Shown here in pieces: positions 33,583 through 43,593 of a stretch of 64,000 nucleotides of DNA (position 1 is its first letter; each line of letters opens with the position of its first letter). The notes beneath the pieces were generated by a model. It made no database searches and had not been told where the DNA came from. It saw only the letters and a list, made by a program, of their open reading frames with translations. Source of the stretch: Ancylobacter amanitiformis (GTDB taxonomy: Bacteria; Pseudomonadota; Alphaproteobacteria; Rhizobiales; Xanthobacteraceae); assembly GCF_030814815.1 (NCBI RefSeq), contig NZ_JAUSVR010000002.1, forward strand, positions 186,001 to 250,000. The letters are read 5' to 3'. The position numbers and the translations under genes are program-made.

Positions 33583-34605
33583 ATGCTGCGCTCCGCCACC
33601 GGCCTGCCCTTCGACGACATCCGCAACCTTGTTGCCCAGATGCCCGGCCCGGATGAGGCGGCCCGCGCCGCCGCGCGGGCGCGCCAGAACCTGCTGGTGA
33701 AGCCGCCCGGCGCGCTCGGGCGCCTGGAGGACATCGCCATCCACATGGCCGGCTGGCAGGGCCGCGAGATCCCGGTGGTGAACCGGCCGACGGTTGCGGT
33801 ATTCGCGGCGACCCACGGCGTTGCCGGGCGGGGCGTCTCGCCTTACCCCTCCGACGTGACCAAGCAGATGGTTGCCACCTTCACGGCCGGCAGGGCGGCG
33901 GTGAACCAGATCTGCGGCGTGTTCGGCGCGGGACTGCGGGTATTCGACCTCGCGCTTGACCTGCCGACCCCCGATATCGTCGAAGGCGACGCGTTCACCG
34001 AGGCGGAATGCGCCGCCACCATGGCGTTCGGCATGGAGGCGCTGGCCGGCGAGCCGGACCTTTTGAGCCTCGGCGAAATGGGCATCGGCAACACCACGGT
34101 GGCCGCCGCCATCTTCCACGGCCTCTATGGCGGCGAGGCTGCCGAATGGGTGGGTCCGGGCACCGGCGCCATCGGCGAGACGCTGGCGCGCAAGATAGAG
34201 GCGGTGCGGGCGGCGGTGGAACGTTCGCGCGGGCATCTCGACGACCCGCTGGAGGTTCTGCGCAAGCTCGGCGGGCGCGAGATCGCCGCCATGGCCGGCG
34301 CCATCCTCGCCGCGCGCCTGCAGCGCGTGCCGGTAGTGCTGGACGGCTATGTCGTCACCGCCGCCGCGGCCGTGCTCAAGGCGATGGACCCGGGCGCGCT
34401 CGACCATTGCCTCGCCGGCCATGTTTCGGCCGAGCCGGCGCATCGCCGTGTGCTGGATCAACTGGGCCTTGTTCCGCTGCTCGACCTCGGCATGCGGCTG
34501 GGCGAGGGCTCCGGCGCGGCGCTGGCGATCGGCGTCGTCAAGGCGGCGCTGGCCTGCCATTCCGGCATGGCGACCTTCGCGGAAGCCGGCGTGGCGGACG
34601 CCTGA
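33583..34605 (+). CDS. cobT: Nicotinate-nucleotide-DMB phosphoribosyltransferase
   Basis: A 340-residue enzyme that makes alpha-ribazole phosphate from DMB and nicotinate mononucleotide. Motifs: 'LLVKPPGALGRLEDIAI', 'VFAATHGVAGRGVSPYP', 'LSLGEMGIGNTTVAAAI', 'VLDGYVVTAAAAVLKAM' and 'LDLGMRLGEGSGAALAI', which includes the catalytic-Glu region. It is divergent from bluB and works with bluB and cobS on the cobalamin lower ligand. A nuclease gene follows after three bases. Confidence 0.95.
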   Translation: MLRSATGLPFDDIRNLVAQMPGPDEAARAAARARQNLLVKPPGALGRLEDIAIHMAGWQGREIPVVNRPTVAVFAATHGVAGRGVSPYPSDVTKQMVATFTAGRAAVNQICGVFGAGLRVFDLALDLPTPDIVEGDAFTEAECAATMAFGMEALAGEPDLLSLGEMGIGNTTVAAAIFHGLYGGEAAEWVGPGTGAIGETLARKIEAVRAAVERSRGHLDDPLEVLRKLGGREIAAMAGAILAARLQRVPVVLDGYVVTAAAAVLKAMDPGALDHCLAGHVSAEPAHRRVLDQLGLVPLLDLGMRLGEGSGAALAIGVVKAALACHSGMATFAEAGVADA

Positions 34606-34608
34606 ACC

Positions 34609-35133
34609 TTGCCCCGGCTCTATCGACGCCCGCGCGGCGGCTGGCGGCCAAGCACGCGGCTTTCCATCCTGTTCGCGGTGGTGCTGGTGGGGATCGCCCT
34701 CCTTGTCCAGCATTTCGTTCCCCCGCTGACCGGCGCGGTGCGGGTGGCGGATGGCGACAGCCTGGAAGTGGCGGGCGAGCGCGTGCGCCTCGGCGGCATC
34801 GACGCGCCGGAACTGCACCAGTCCTGCGGGCCGGCCGGCAAGGGCTGGGCCTGCGGCGAAAAGGCGAAGGCCGCGCTGGTGGCGCTGGTCCGGGATGCTG
34901 ATATCCGCTGCCGCCCGGTGGACGAGGACCGCTATGCCCGCGCTGTCTCGGTCTGCGAGGTGGATGGGCAGGATATCGCCGCCCGCCTCGTGGAGCAGGG
35001 CTGGGCGGTGGCGACCGGCCTGTCCTATCGGCGCGAGCAATCCGCCGCCCGCACGGCGGGGCGGGGCATCTGGTCCGGCCCGTTCGACCTGCCGGCGGAC
35101 TGGCGGGCCGCCCATCCGCGCCCCCCGTCCTGA
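34609..35133 (+). CDS. Thermonuclease-like (SNase) secreted or anchored nuclease
   Basis: A 174-residue protein from a TTG at 34609, three bases after cobT. It has an N-terminal membrane helix (about residues 18-37), then an OB-fold SNase domain with 'VADGDSLEVAGERVRLGGID' and 'DEDRYARAVSVC', matching the Asp/Arg active-site pattern of staphylococcal nuclease. Four Cys may form disulfides in the periplasm. The start lacks a clear ribosome site and relies on coupling to cobT. Confidence 0.8.
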   Translation: MPRLYRRPRGGWRPSTRLSILFAVVLVGIALLVQHFVPPLTGAVRVADGDSLEVAGERVRLGGIDAPELHQSCGPAGKGWACGEKAKAALVALVRDADIRCRPVDEDRYARAVSVCEVDGQDIAARLVEQGWAVATGLSYRREQSAARTAGRGIWSGPFDLPADWRAAHPRPPS

Positions 35134-35167
35134 GCCGCTTTCGAACCGGGGCTGCCGCGCCTATCTA

Positions 35168-35845
35168 ATGCCCATGCCCGCCATGCCCCCGACCGAGACG
35201 CTCGATACGCTCCTCGCGCAGATCCGCGCCTGTCGCGCCTGCGTCGAGCATCCGCTGGGCCGGCCGCTGCCGCATGAGCCGCACCCGGTGCTGCATATGG
35301 GGGCGAGGGCGCGCATCCTGATCGCCGGACAGGCGCCGGGCACAAAGGTGCATGCCTCCGGCCTGTCGTTCAACGATGCGTCCGGCGAGCGGCTGCGTTT
35401 CTGGCTCGGCGTCGACCGCGCCACCTTCTACGACGCGGAGACGATCGCCGTCGCCGCCATGGGCTTCTGCTTTCCCGGACAGGATGCCAAGGGCGGCGAC
35501 CTGCCGCCGCGCAAGGAATGCGCGCGCCTCTGGCATGACCGGCTGTTCGCCGCGCGCCCGCCCTTCGACCTCGTGGTAGCCGTGGGCGCGGACGCGCAGG
35601 CCTATCATCTGCGGCGCCTCGGGCTGGAGCGCTTTGCCGGGGGCGGGCTCACCGAGCGGGTGGCGCGCTGGCGGGAGATCTGGGCGGCGGCGGGGGAGAC
35701 GCGCGTGCTGTCTCTGCCGCACCCGTCCTGGCGCAATACCGGTTGGCTGAAGCGCCATCCCTGGTTCGAGGCGGAACTGCTGCCGGTGCTGCGGGCGGAA
35801 GTGGCGCGCCTTCTCGGGCAGCCCCCTCAGCGCGAGAGCAACTGA
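35168..35845 (+). CDS. Uracil-DNA glycosylase superfamily protein
   Basis: A 225-residue protein of the UDG-like fold. The N-terminal 'IRACRACVEHPLGRPLP', the motif-1 region 'LIAGQAPGTKVHASGLSFND', 'ERLRFWLGVDRATFYD' and C-terminal 'VLSLPHPSWRNTGWL' (motif 2 with His) are seen. Only two of the four Cys of iron-sulfur family 4/5 glycosylases are evident, so it probably lacks the cluster and belongs to the less-studied UDG-like group. Its last 19 bases overlap the convergent ABC permease gene. Confidence 0.82.
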   Translation: MPMPAMPPTETLDTLLAQIRACRACVEHPLGRPLPHEPHPVLHMGARARILIAGQAPGTKVHASGLSFNDASGERLRFWLGVDRATFYDAETIAVAAMGFCFPGQDAKGGDLPPRKECARLWHDRLFAARPPFDLVVAVGADAQAYHLRRLGLERFAGGGLTERVARWREIWAAAGETRVLSLPHPSWRNTGWLKRHPWFEAELLPVLRAEVARLLGQPPQRESN

Positions 35846-36579
35846 TGCCGGTTGAGCCGGCGTTCCAGCACGTTCCACACCCGGCGCACGATTTCCACCA
35901 TCAGCAGGTAGAGCGCGGCCGCCCAGAGATAGACCTCCATGTCGTAGGAGCGCGAGAAGGCGAGGCGGGTGACGCCCATCAGGTCGTACACCGTCACCAC
36001 GGAGGCGATGGCGCTGGACTTGATCATCAGGATCAGTTCGTTGCCGAGCGGGCGCAGGCCCACCGCGTAGGCCTGCGGCAGGAGAATGGTGCGGTAGATC
36101 TGGTAGCGCGTGAGCCCCATCGCCTTGCCGCCCTCGGTCTGCCCGACCGGCAGGCTCTGGATGCCGCCGCGCAGGATCTCGCACTGGTAGGCGGCGGTGT
36201 TGAGCGTGAAGGTGAACACCGCGCAGTTGAACGCGTCGCGGAAGAACCACCACAGCCCGATATCGGTCAGCGGCTGACGGAACTGGCCGGCGCCGTAATA
36301 GATGAGAAACGTCTGCGCCAGCAGCGGCGTGCCGCGGAAGAAATAGGAATAGCCGAAGGACACGGACCGGGCGACCTTGCCGCCCTCGATGCGCGCAATG
36401 GCCAGCGGCAGCGACAGCACCGCGCCGATCCCCACCGACAGGAAGACCAGTTGCAGCGTTACCCAGATGCCGCCGAGAAAGCGCAGCCCGTAGCGGTCCA
36501 TCAGGTCCGCGTTCAGGCCGATGGCGCTCATCAGCCAGAGGAAGCCGTCGCCGGCCTGGGCAAGAAGGCTCATGATCAT
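35827..36579 (-). CDS. Polar amino-acid ABC transporter permease (HisM-like)
   Basis: A 250-residue inner-membrane permease with about five helices and the 'EAA' loop 'EGGKAMGLTRYQIYRTILLP'. 'YFFRGTPLLAQTFLIYYG' is typical of HisM/ArtM/OccM permeases. It overlaps the upstream permease gene by four bases and is its heterodimer partner. No ATPase or binding-protein gene follows: the convergent UDG-like gene overlaps its 3' end. The transporter must borrow partners encoded elsewhere. Confidence 0.9.
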   Translation of the reverse strand: MIMSLLAQAGDGFLWLMSAIGLNADLMDRYGLRFLGGIWVTLQLVFLSVGIGAVLSLPLAIARIEGGKVARSVSFGYSYFFRGTPLLAQTFLIYYGAGQFRQPLTDIGLWWFFRDAFNCAVFTFTLNTAAYQCEILRGGIQSLPVGQTEGGKAMGLTRYQIYRTILLPQAYAVGLRPLGNELILMIKSSAIASVVTVYDLMGVTRLAFSRSYDMEVYLWAAALYLLMVEIVRRVWNVLERRLNRHQLLSR

Positions 36580-37301
36580 GCCTTGCCTCCCGCGCGCTTC
36601 AGTCCGCGGTTTGCCCGCTGCTCGGCCTTGGTCAGCACGAGGCTGGAGGCGATGGAGAACAGAAGGTAGATGAGGCAGGCGACGAGATAGAAGAAGAAGG
36701 GCTGCTTGGTGACGCCCACCGCGATGGCGGTCTGGCGCATCAGGTCGTTGATGGCGATGACGGAGACCAGCGAGGTGTCCTTCATCAGCACCATCCAGTT
36801 ATTGGACAGGCCGGGCAGGGCGACGCGCCAGAGCTGGGGAAACACCACGAGGCGGAAAGCGTTGAACCGCGACAGGCCGAGCGCCGCAGCCGCCTCCTTC
36901 TGCCCGCCCGGCACGGCGCGCAGCGCGGCGAGGAACACCTCGCTGGAGAAGGCCGCCAGCACCAGCCCCAGCGCGGCGACGCCGGCAAGGAACTGGTTGA
37001 CCTCGATGGTCGCGCCCTCGACGAAATAGCCGGCGACGCGCGAGAACAGCATCTGCCCGCCATAATAGACGATGAACAGCGTGAGCAGTTCGGGCAGGCC
37101 GCGAAACACGGTGGTGAAGGTATCCGCCGCGGCCCGCAGTGCCCGCGACTGCGAATCCTTGGCCAGCGCCACGGCGAGGCCGAGTGCGAAGCCGAAGGGC
37201 AGCGTCGTCAGGGCGAGTTCCACGGTCAGCAGGGCGCCGCGGGCGATTTCATCGCCCCAGCCATCCGGGCCGAAGGAGAGCAGGCGTAGGAGGTCCAGCA
37301 T
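36576..37301 (-). CDS. Polar amino-acid ABC transporter permease (HisQ-like)
   Basis: A 241-residue permease (248 if the in-frame TTG at 37322 is used). It has 'TVFRGLPELLTLFIVYYGGQ' near residue 70 and the EAA loop 'KEAAAALGLSRFNAFRLVVF'. It is first of a coupled pair with the HisM-like permease. Upstream lies a short ORF with a strong ribosome site but no periplasmic binding-protein gene. The start is uncertain because no purine-rich site precedes either candidate. Confidence 0.88.
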   Translation of the reverse strand: MLDLLRLLSFGPDGWGDEIARGALLTVELALTTLPFGFALGLAVALAKDSQSRALRAAADTFTTVFRGLPELLTLFIVYYGGQMLFSRVAGYFVEGATIEVNQFLAGVAALGLVLAAFSSEVFLAALRAVPGGQKEAAAALGLSRFNAFRLVVFPQLWRVALPGLSNNWMVLMKDTSLVSVIAINDLMRQTAIAVGVTKQPFFFYLVACLIYLLFSIASSLVLTKAEQRANRGLKRAGGKA

Positions 37302-37394
37302 CGGGAGGGAGGCGCTCCGCAACCGGCCGGTGGCCGTTGCCGTGGGACGGGAGCGCCATTCCGGAAGCCTTGGCCCGGAACGGCGCGCGGAACG

Positions 37395-37496
37395 TCAGTC
37401 GGCGCGGGAGCGCAGAGGCACGGGCCGGGCCGGCGCGCCGCCCGAGGCGGGCGCGACGACGGGACAAACCGCCGCGAAACGGGTGACGAGGCTCAT
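37395..37496 (-). CDS. Possible short leader ORF (33 aa) upstream of ABC permeases
   Basis: ATG 37496 is preceded by AGAGGGGAAC. An almost identical AGAGGGGAAC and a second in-frame ATG lie 18 bases further upstream, at 37514. The peptide begins 'MSLVTRFAAVCPVVAPASGG' and ends with a basic 'PLRSRAD'. It ends about 75-95 bases before the HisQ-like start. It could be a regulatory leader peptide or a spurious frame. The doubled ribosome-binding sequence is the only strong support. Confidence 0.35.
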   Translation of the reverse strand: MSLVTRFAAVCPVVAPASGGAPARPVPLRSRAD

Positions 37497-37784
37497 GCTG
37501 TTCCCCTCTGCCATTGTGTTCCCCTCTGGAAGGTGGGGCCGGCGCCGGCTGTGTTTTTGTTCCGGCTCGCGCAATGCTGGCACTTTTGCCCGCCCCTGCG
37601 CAACGATGCCGATGCAATAACGATCATAATCGCGAATGATGGAGAATTAAGCAGAAAACTGCGCCGGACGGCGGCGTGTCCCCGCCATACGCACAACTGA
37701 TCGGCCGATGTGCATCGATGGGTTGACGCTGTGGGCGCGCTGGTGTCTCACCGCTTGAAACGACATGGAAGGAGCGTGACGATC

Positions 37785-38975
37785 ATGGCGGTAACCGCAG
37801 ATGAGGTTCGTGCCCGGCTGGCGCAGATTTCCGCGCCCAACGGCCGGCCCGTGACCGAGACGGGTGCGCTGTCGGACATCCTCGTGTCGGACGGCAAGGT
37901 CTACATGTCCATCACGGTCGATGCCGGCGAGGCGCAGGCGTGGGAGCCGGTGCGCGCGGCGGTGGAGCGCACCGTGCGCGGCACGCCCGGCGTGACCTCG
38001 GCGCTGGTGGCGCTGACGGCGGAGCGCAAGGGCGGCGCGGCGCCGGCGGGCGGCAGTTCCACCCAGCCGGTGCGCGTCTCGGGGCAGGGCGGGGGGCATT
38101 CCCACGCCGGCCATTCTCACGCCGGTCATGCCCACGCGCAGCCGCCGGCCGATCCGCAGAAGGAAACCCCCGGCCTGCCGGGCGTCGGTGCCATCATCGC
38201 CGTGGCGTCCGGCAAGGGCGGCGTCGGCAAGTCGACGCTGGCGGCCAATCTCGCGCTCGGCCTGTCGTCGCTCGGCCTCAAGGTCGGCCTGCTCGACGCC
38301 GATATCTATGGCCCCTCGGTGCCGCGCCTGATGGGCCTCAAGGGCAAGCCGGACGTGGATGGCCGCATGCTGCAGCCGCTGCAGTCCTGGGGCCTCAAGG
38401 TCATGTCCATCGGCTTCCTCGTCGAGGAGGAAACGCCGATGATCTGGCGCGGGCCGATGGTGATGTCCGCCATCAGCCAATTGCTCAAGGAAGTGAACTG
38501 GGCGCCGCTCGACATCCTCGTGGTCGACATGCCGCCCGGCACCGGCGATGCCCAGCTCACCATGGCGCAGCAGGTGCCGCTGGCCGGCGCGGTCATCGTC
38601 TCCACCCCGCAGGACCTCGCGCTGATCGATGCGCGGCGCGGCATCGCCATGTTCCAGAAGGTGAACGTGCCGGTGCTCGGCGTGGTCGAGAACATGAGCT
38701 ATTTCATGTGCCCGCATTGCGGCACGCGCTCGGACATCTTCGGCCATGGCGGCGCGCGCCACGAGGCCCAGCGCCTCGGCGTGCCCTTCCTCGGCGAGGT
38801 GCCGCTGCAGATGGCGATCCGCGAGACTTCCGATGCCGGCCGCCCGATCGTGGCGACCGCGCCCGACAGCCCGGAAGCGCAGATCTACCGCAACATCGCC
38901 CAGGGTGTGCGCGAGGCGCTCGCCGCCCGCCGCGCCGGCGCGCGCGCCGCGCCGCGCATCGTGATGGAAAGCTGA
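37785..38975 (+). CDS. mrp: Iron-sulfur cluster carrier Mrp/ApbC with His-rich linker
   Basis: 396 residues: an N-terminal DUF59/MIP18-like domain (about 1-80), a linker, and a MinD-type ATPase with deviant Walker A 'ASGKGGVGKSTLA' (about 141-154) and 'LLDADIYGPSVPRL'. The cluster-binding 'YFMCPHCGTRSDIFG' CxxC is present. The linker residues 105-117 hold seven His in an HSHAGH-like repeat, an unusual possible metal site. The ATG follows GGAAGGAGCG. The protein carries Fe-S clusters to target enzymes. An ABM gene follows after seven bases. Confidence 0.93.
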   Translation: MAVTADEVRARLAQISAPNGRPVTETGALSDILVSDGKVYMSITVDAGEAQAWEPVRAAVERTVRGTPGVTSALVALTAERKGGAAPAGGSSTQPVRVSGQGGGHSHAGHSHAGHAHAQPPADPQKETPGLPGVGAIIAVASGKGGVGKSTLAANLALGLSSLGLKVGLLDADIYGPSVPRLMGLKGKPDVDGRMLQPLQSWGLKVMSIGFLVEEETPMIWRGPMVMSAISQLLKEVNWAPLDILVVDMPPGTGDAQLTMAQQVPLAGAVIVSTPQDLALIDARRGIAMFQKVNVPVLGVVENMSYFMCPHCGTRSDIFGHGGARHEAQRLGVPFLGEVPLQMAIRETSDAGRPIVATAPDSPEAQIYRNIAQGVREALAARRAGARAAPRIVMES

Positions 38976-38982
38976 GGCGCGC

Positions 38983-39273
38983 GTGCTGAAGGTGATCGCC
39001 CAGGATTTCATGCGGGTCGAGAGCATCGACCTCGTCCTGCCGCTCTATCGGGAACTGGTGGAAAAGACCCGGCAGGAGGCGCACTGCCTCGCCTACGATC
39101 TGTTCATCGACCAGAAGGACCCCGGCCATTTCGTCTTTGTCGAGGAATGGCCCGACCGCGCGGCGCTGGACGCGCATTGCCGCACGGAACACTTCACCCG
39201 GCTGGTGCCGCTGATCAACGCGCACCAGCGCCAGCCATGCATCATCACGCTGATGGAACCCGTCGCGGCCTGA
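38983..39273 (+). CDS. Antibiotic biosynthesis monooxygenase (ABM/YgiN-like) protein
   Basis: A 96-residue dimeric alpha+beta barrel protein from a GTG seven bases after mrp. 'LYRELVEKTRQEAHCLAYDL', 'HFVFVEEWPDRAALDAHC' and 'HFTRLVPLI' match the ABM/quinol-monooxygenase pattern. It may act on quinols or be a small stress protein. Convergent with an ArsR gene ten bases further on. Confidence 0.85.
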   Translation: MLKVIAQDFMRVESIDLVLPLYRELVEKTRQEAHCLAYDLFIDQKDPGHFVFVEEWPDRAALDAHCRTEHFTRLVPLINAHQRQPCIITLMEPVAA

Positions 39274-39283
39274 GCCGGCCTTT

Positions 39284-39994
39284 TCAGGCGCTCGGGCTGG
39301 CCCAGTCCTGCGGCAGGCCGAACGCATCGATGAAGCCGCGACGGCCCGCCGGGGTGATGGCGAGCGCGCGGCTGCCGGTCGTGCGGCGTACCCAGCCGCG
39401 CGCCAGCGCATGCGCCAGCAGCGCCGCGCCGAGATGGCCGGCGAGATGGGGCCGGCGCTCGCTCCAGTCGAGGCAGGTGCGGCAGAACGGACGGTTTGAG
39501 GCGCCCGCGAGGTCGATGCCGATATCGCACAGGAAGGCGCGGCCGCCCTCGGTGATGAGCCCGGCGCCATCCGCCAGCACGATGTGGTCGCCGCCGGTGA
39601 GGGCATCCGCCAGCGCGATGCCGAGCCGGCCGGCCATGTGATCATAGCAGGTGCGCGCCAGCCGCAGCGCCTCGTCCCTTGGGCCGGGCGGGCGGTGGCG
39701 CTTCGGGCCGGCGGCGGCGACCGCCATCAGCGCCTCCAGGGCATGGGCGATCTGCGGCGAGGCGAGCCGGTAATAGCGATGCCGCCCCTGTTTCTCCACC
39801 GCGATGAGGTCGGCATCCAGAAGCCGTGCGAGGTGCCCGCTGGCGGTCTGCGCGCTCACCCTCGCATGGCTTGCGAGTTCGCCCGCCGCCAGCGCCTGGC
39901 CGCCCATGAGGGCGGCGAGCATGTTGGCGCGGGCGGCATCGCCGATAAGGGCGGCGACCTGCGCGATGGCGTTGGCGGAGGCGATGTTGGTCAT
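39284..39994 (-). CDS. ArsR-family HTH regulator with C-terminal domain
   Basis: 236 residues. The N-terminal winged helix 'IGDAARANMLAALMGGQAL', 'GELASHARVSAQTASGHLA' and 'VEKQGRHRYYRL' is ArsR-type. The C-terminal half with 'ARTCYDHMAGRLGI' and 'CRTCLDWSERRPHLAGHLG' is shared by a common proteobacterial subgroup. Cys pairs there could sense metal or redox state. Divergent from an EamA transporter gene 121 bases away, which it may control. Confidence 0.85.
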   Translation of the reverse strand: MTNIASANAIAQVAALIGDAARANMLAALMGGQALAAGELASHARVSAQTASGHLARLLDADLIAVEKQGRHRYYRLASPQIAHALEALMAVAAAGPKRHRPPGPRDEALRLARTCYDHMAGRLGIALADALTGGDHIVLADGAGLITEGGRAFLCDIGIDLAGASNRPFCRTCLDWSERRPHLAGHLGAALLAHALARGWVRRTTGSRALAITPAGRRGFIDAFGLPQDWASPSA

Positions 39995-40115
39995 GACGGC
40001 AGATTATCGACGGCACGGGCCTTCGTCACCGGCTCATGGTTCGGCCGGGACCGAAGCATTGGCGGGCGGGGAGGGGCTAGAAGACGGACCCTCCCGTGAA
40101 TCGCCGGATGCCCGC

Positions 40116-42265
<2,150 letters not shown>

Positions 42266-42309
42266 CGACAGACGGCTGACGGCTGAACGCGGAACGCCGC
42301 CCCTCTACC

Positions 42310-42355
42310 GGACGCCGTCCCGGCCGCTGCCTGGCGCAGGGCCGGAACGGCGTCC
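42310..42355 (+). terminator. Strong hairpin between TRAP binding-protein copies 1 and 2
   Basis: GGACGCCGT at 42310-42318 pairs with ACGGCGTCC at 42347-42355, and CCGGCC at 42320-42325 pairs with GGCCGG at 42340-42345, with one mismatch between and a 14-base loop. There is no U tract. It may end some transcripts or protect the upstream mRNA so that copy 1 is made in excess. Confidence 0.6.
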
Positions 42356-42476
42356 GCCCGGGAGGCGCCCGCCTTGATATCGCTGCCATCCCGGGCGCGG
42401 TCCGCCGGTCTCGTCCGCGATGACGTGAACGGGGCGGTGTTGCGCAGATCGGGCGGCCTGTGGCAGGACATTCCGC

Positions 42477-43565
42477 ATGAAACGTCGTGACCTCATTCGC
42501 TCCGCCGGGCTCGGACTTGCCGCCTCCGCGGTCGCCGCACCCGCCATCGCCCAGAGCGCGCCGAAGGTGCAGTGGCGGCTCACCTCCAGCGTGCCCAAGG
42601 TGCTGGACGCCATTTTCGGCGCCAATGAGCTGGTGTCGAAATATGTGAGCGAGGCCACGGACGGGCGCTTCGTGATCCAGAACTTCGCGGCCGGCGAGAT
42701 CGTCCCCGGGCTTCAGGCGCTCGATGCGGTGCAGAACGGCACCGTCGAAGTGGCGCAGACCCCGCTCTATTACTACACGGGCAAGGATCCTACCTTCGCC
42801 TGCTTCACCACCATGCCGTTCGGGCTCAATGCCCGCCAGCAGAATGCCTGGTACTACCATGGCGGCGGGCGCGAGCTGCAGGACGCGTTCCTCGCCAAAT
42901 ACAACCTGGTCGGCTTCCTCGGCGGTAATACCGGCACCCAGATGGGCGGCTGGTTCCGTCGGGAAGTGAAGGACCTTTCCGACTTCAAGGGGCTCAAGTT
43001 CCGCATCGGCGGCATTGCCGGGCAGGTCGTGGCCAAGCTCGGCGTGGTACCGCAGCAGATCGCCCCCGGCGACATCTATGCCGCGCTGGAAAAGGGCACC
43101 ATCGACGCCTGCGAATGGGTCGGGCCTTATGATGACGAGAAGCTCGGCTTCGTGAAGGTGGCGCCCTATTACTACTATCCCGGCTGGTGGGATGGCGGGC
43201 CGACCATGAATGTCGTGGTCAACCGCGGTAAATGGAACGAGCTGCCCCGCTCCTATCAGGCGATCTTCGAGGCGGCGACCGCCTATGCCAATGCCGACAT
43301 GCTGGCGAAATACGACGCGCGCAACCCGGCGGCGCTGCGCCGGCTGGTCGGCGCCGGCGCGCAGCTGCGCCCGTTCCCGCAGAGCTTCCTCGATGCGTCG
43401 TGGACCGCGACCAACGAGCTTTACGCCGAACTGAGCGCCAGGAATGCCGAGTTCAAGAAGGTGATCGACGCGCTGATCGCCTTCCGCAACGAGGAATATC
43501 TGTGGTGGCAGGTCGGCGAATATCCCTATGACGGCTACATGATCCGCGCCCGCTCGCGCGGGTGA
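42477..43565 (+). CDS. TRAP transporter substrate-binding protein, DctP family, copy 2
   Basis: 362 residues with N-terminus 'MKRRDLIRSAGLGLAASA', a twin-arginine signal cleaved near 'PAIAQSAP'. Closely related to copy 1 ('[15 protein letters not shown]', '[19 protein letters not shown]', '[12 protein letters not shown]'), with changes in the pocket region such as 'DACEWVG' for 'DGAEWVG'. The 211-base gap before it contains a strong hairpin and a degenerate repeat of the upstream sequence. It binds an organic acid in the periplasm for an unlinked TRAP permease. Confidence 0.92.
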   Translation: MKRRDLIRSAGLGLAASAVAAPAIAQSAPKVQWRLTSSVPKVLDAIFGANELVSKYVSEATDGRFVIQNFAAGEIVPGLQALDAVQNGTVEVAQTPLYYYTGKDPTFACFTTMPFGLNARQQNAWYYHGGGRELQDAFLAKYNLVGFLGGNTGTQMGGWFRREVKDLSDFKGLKFRIGGIAGQVVAKLGVVPQQIAPGDIYAALEKGTIDACEWVGPYDDEKLGFVKVAPYYYYPGWWDGGPTMNVVVNRGKWNELPRSYQAIFEAATAYANADMLAKYDARNPAALRRLVGAGAQLRPFPQSFLDASWTATNELYAELSARNAEFKKVIDALIAFRNEEYLWWQVGEYPYDGYMIRARSRG

Positions 43566-43593
43566 CGGGCGTCGTCTCTCCAAGGAAACATCC

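Noticed and set aside
37249..37617. Minus-strand frames as a degraded amino-acid binding protein upstream of the permeases
   Set aside because: No recognisable binding-protein segment could be read in any frame; only the short leader-like ORF has a start signal.
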